A stretch of DNA of 64,000 bases from Methylomicrobium lacus_A (GTDB lineage Bacteria; Pseudomonadota; Gammaproteobacteria; Methylococcales; Methylomonadaceae): positions 434,001 to 498,000 of the forward strand of contig NZ_CP169217.1 of NCBI RefSeq assembly GCF_041897535.1. Reading direction: 5' to 3'. Below are positions 63,914-64,000 of the stretch, in pieces. Every line of letters begins with the position of its first letter. Within the stretch, counting starts at the first letter, position 1. The position numbers and the translations under genes were made by a program. The notes below the pieces were generated by a model. It did no database searches, was not told where the DNA came from, and was given only the letters and a program-made list of their open reading frames with translations.

Positions 63914-64000
63914 ATGAAAACCGCCAAACTGCTTTTATCGACCACGCTCGCCGCTAGCATTGCGGCGATTTTGTTTCCGCTCGGTGCTCAAGCCACAACC
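63914..64000 (+). CDS. Secreted or periplasmic protein, N-terminus only (partial)
   Basis: The first 29 codons of a gene that runs off the right edge: MKTAKLLLSTTLAASIAAIL then FPLGAQATT. This is a clear Sec signal peptide with a likely cleavage after AQA. GGGAGA lies 11-16 bases upstream. The mature protein is not visible, so I give no function. A shared palindrome with the MarR gene lies just upstream. Confidence 0.75.
   Translation, partial: MKTAKLLLSTTLAASIAAILFPLGAQATT

Overview
The window looks like a chromosomal stretch from a Gram-negative gammaproteobacterium. Lipid A synthesis (lpxB), oligoribonuclease, queG, rsgA, serS next to crcB and an OmpA-type lipoprotein all fit that group. 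The remains of an arsenosugar-type arsenic cluster, a DUF4912/GH57 pair and a riboswitch-led cobalamin operon would suit a methanotroph of the Methylococcales. No methane-oxidation gene is present, so that narrower placement is inference.

Layout. 1-7,635 (minus): a cobalamin riboswitch, then cbtB-cbtA (cobalt uptake), cobM, cbiX, cobH, cbiD, cobL, cobI and a cbiG split into two coupled genes, running off the left edge. Most junctions overlap by a few bases. 7,640-9,830: arsM (arsenite methyltransferase) beside decayed fragments of an ECF sigma factor, a flavin disulfide oxidoreductase and a phosphate transporter. 9,890-18,000: sbcC without an adjacent sbcD, a DUF4912 / GH57 glucan branching pair, an outer-membrane DUF2490 protein and lpxB. 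18,400-24,100: a LytS/LytTR two-component pair, an ABC exporter half-transporter and an MFS/BT1-like carrier. 24,195-30,333: a secreted zinc metalloprotease, ppk2, two small proteins, a dicarboxylate-type symporter and three tandem paralogous ~67-residue membrane proteins. 30,450-44,300: tRNA-Glu x2, tRNA-Ala and gltX, a VWA-OmpA lipoprotein, a glycosyltransferase, a collagen-like secreted protein, the orn/crcB/DUF190/serS group, an M48 protease with rsgA, DUF2024, a MarR regulator with a cysteine-rich tail, and queG. 44,390-57,985: ftsH, then a large tellurite-resistance-type (Ter) cluster on the minus strand: three TerD-type genes, a TerD-VWA protein, an ATP-grasp enzyme, a phosphoribosyltransferase, a HAD hydrolase, a StiP-like protein, an HpcH/HpaI lyase, a TerA-like protein and terB. 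58,270-64,000: mepA, a 5'-nucleotidase, a degenerate IS200-type transposase, a tviB-type UDP-sugar dehydrogenase, a Crp/Fnr regulator and the start of a secreted protein.

How the parts work together. The left operon imports cobalt and builds the corrin ring under B12 feedback. The Ter cluster combines calcium-binding-type TerD stress proteins with a set of enzymes that families of this kind are thought to use to make a nucleoside-like metabolite. terC is absent. A 13-bp perfect palindrome, TATCGATTCGATA, occurs at the MarR gene promoter and again upstream of the secreted protein at the right edge, suggesting that one regulator links the two. Less usual items are the three-gene small-membrane-protein array, a single-chain double CrcB with a degenerate second half, and a transposase-like ORF that stays open after losing its catalytic residues.
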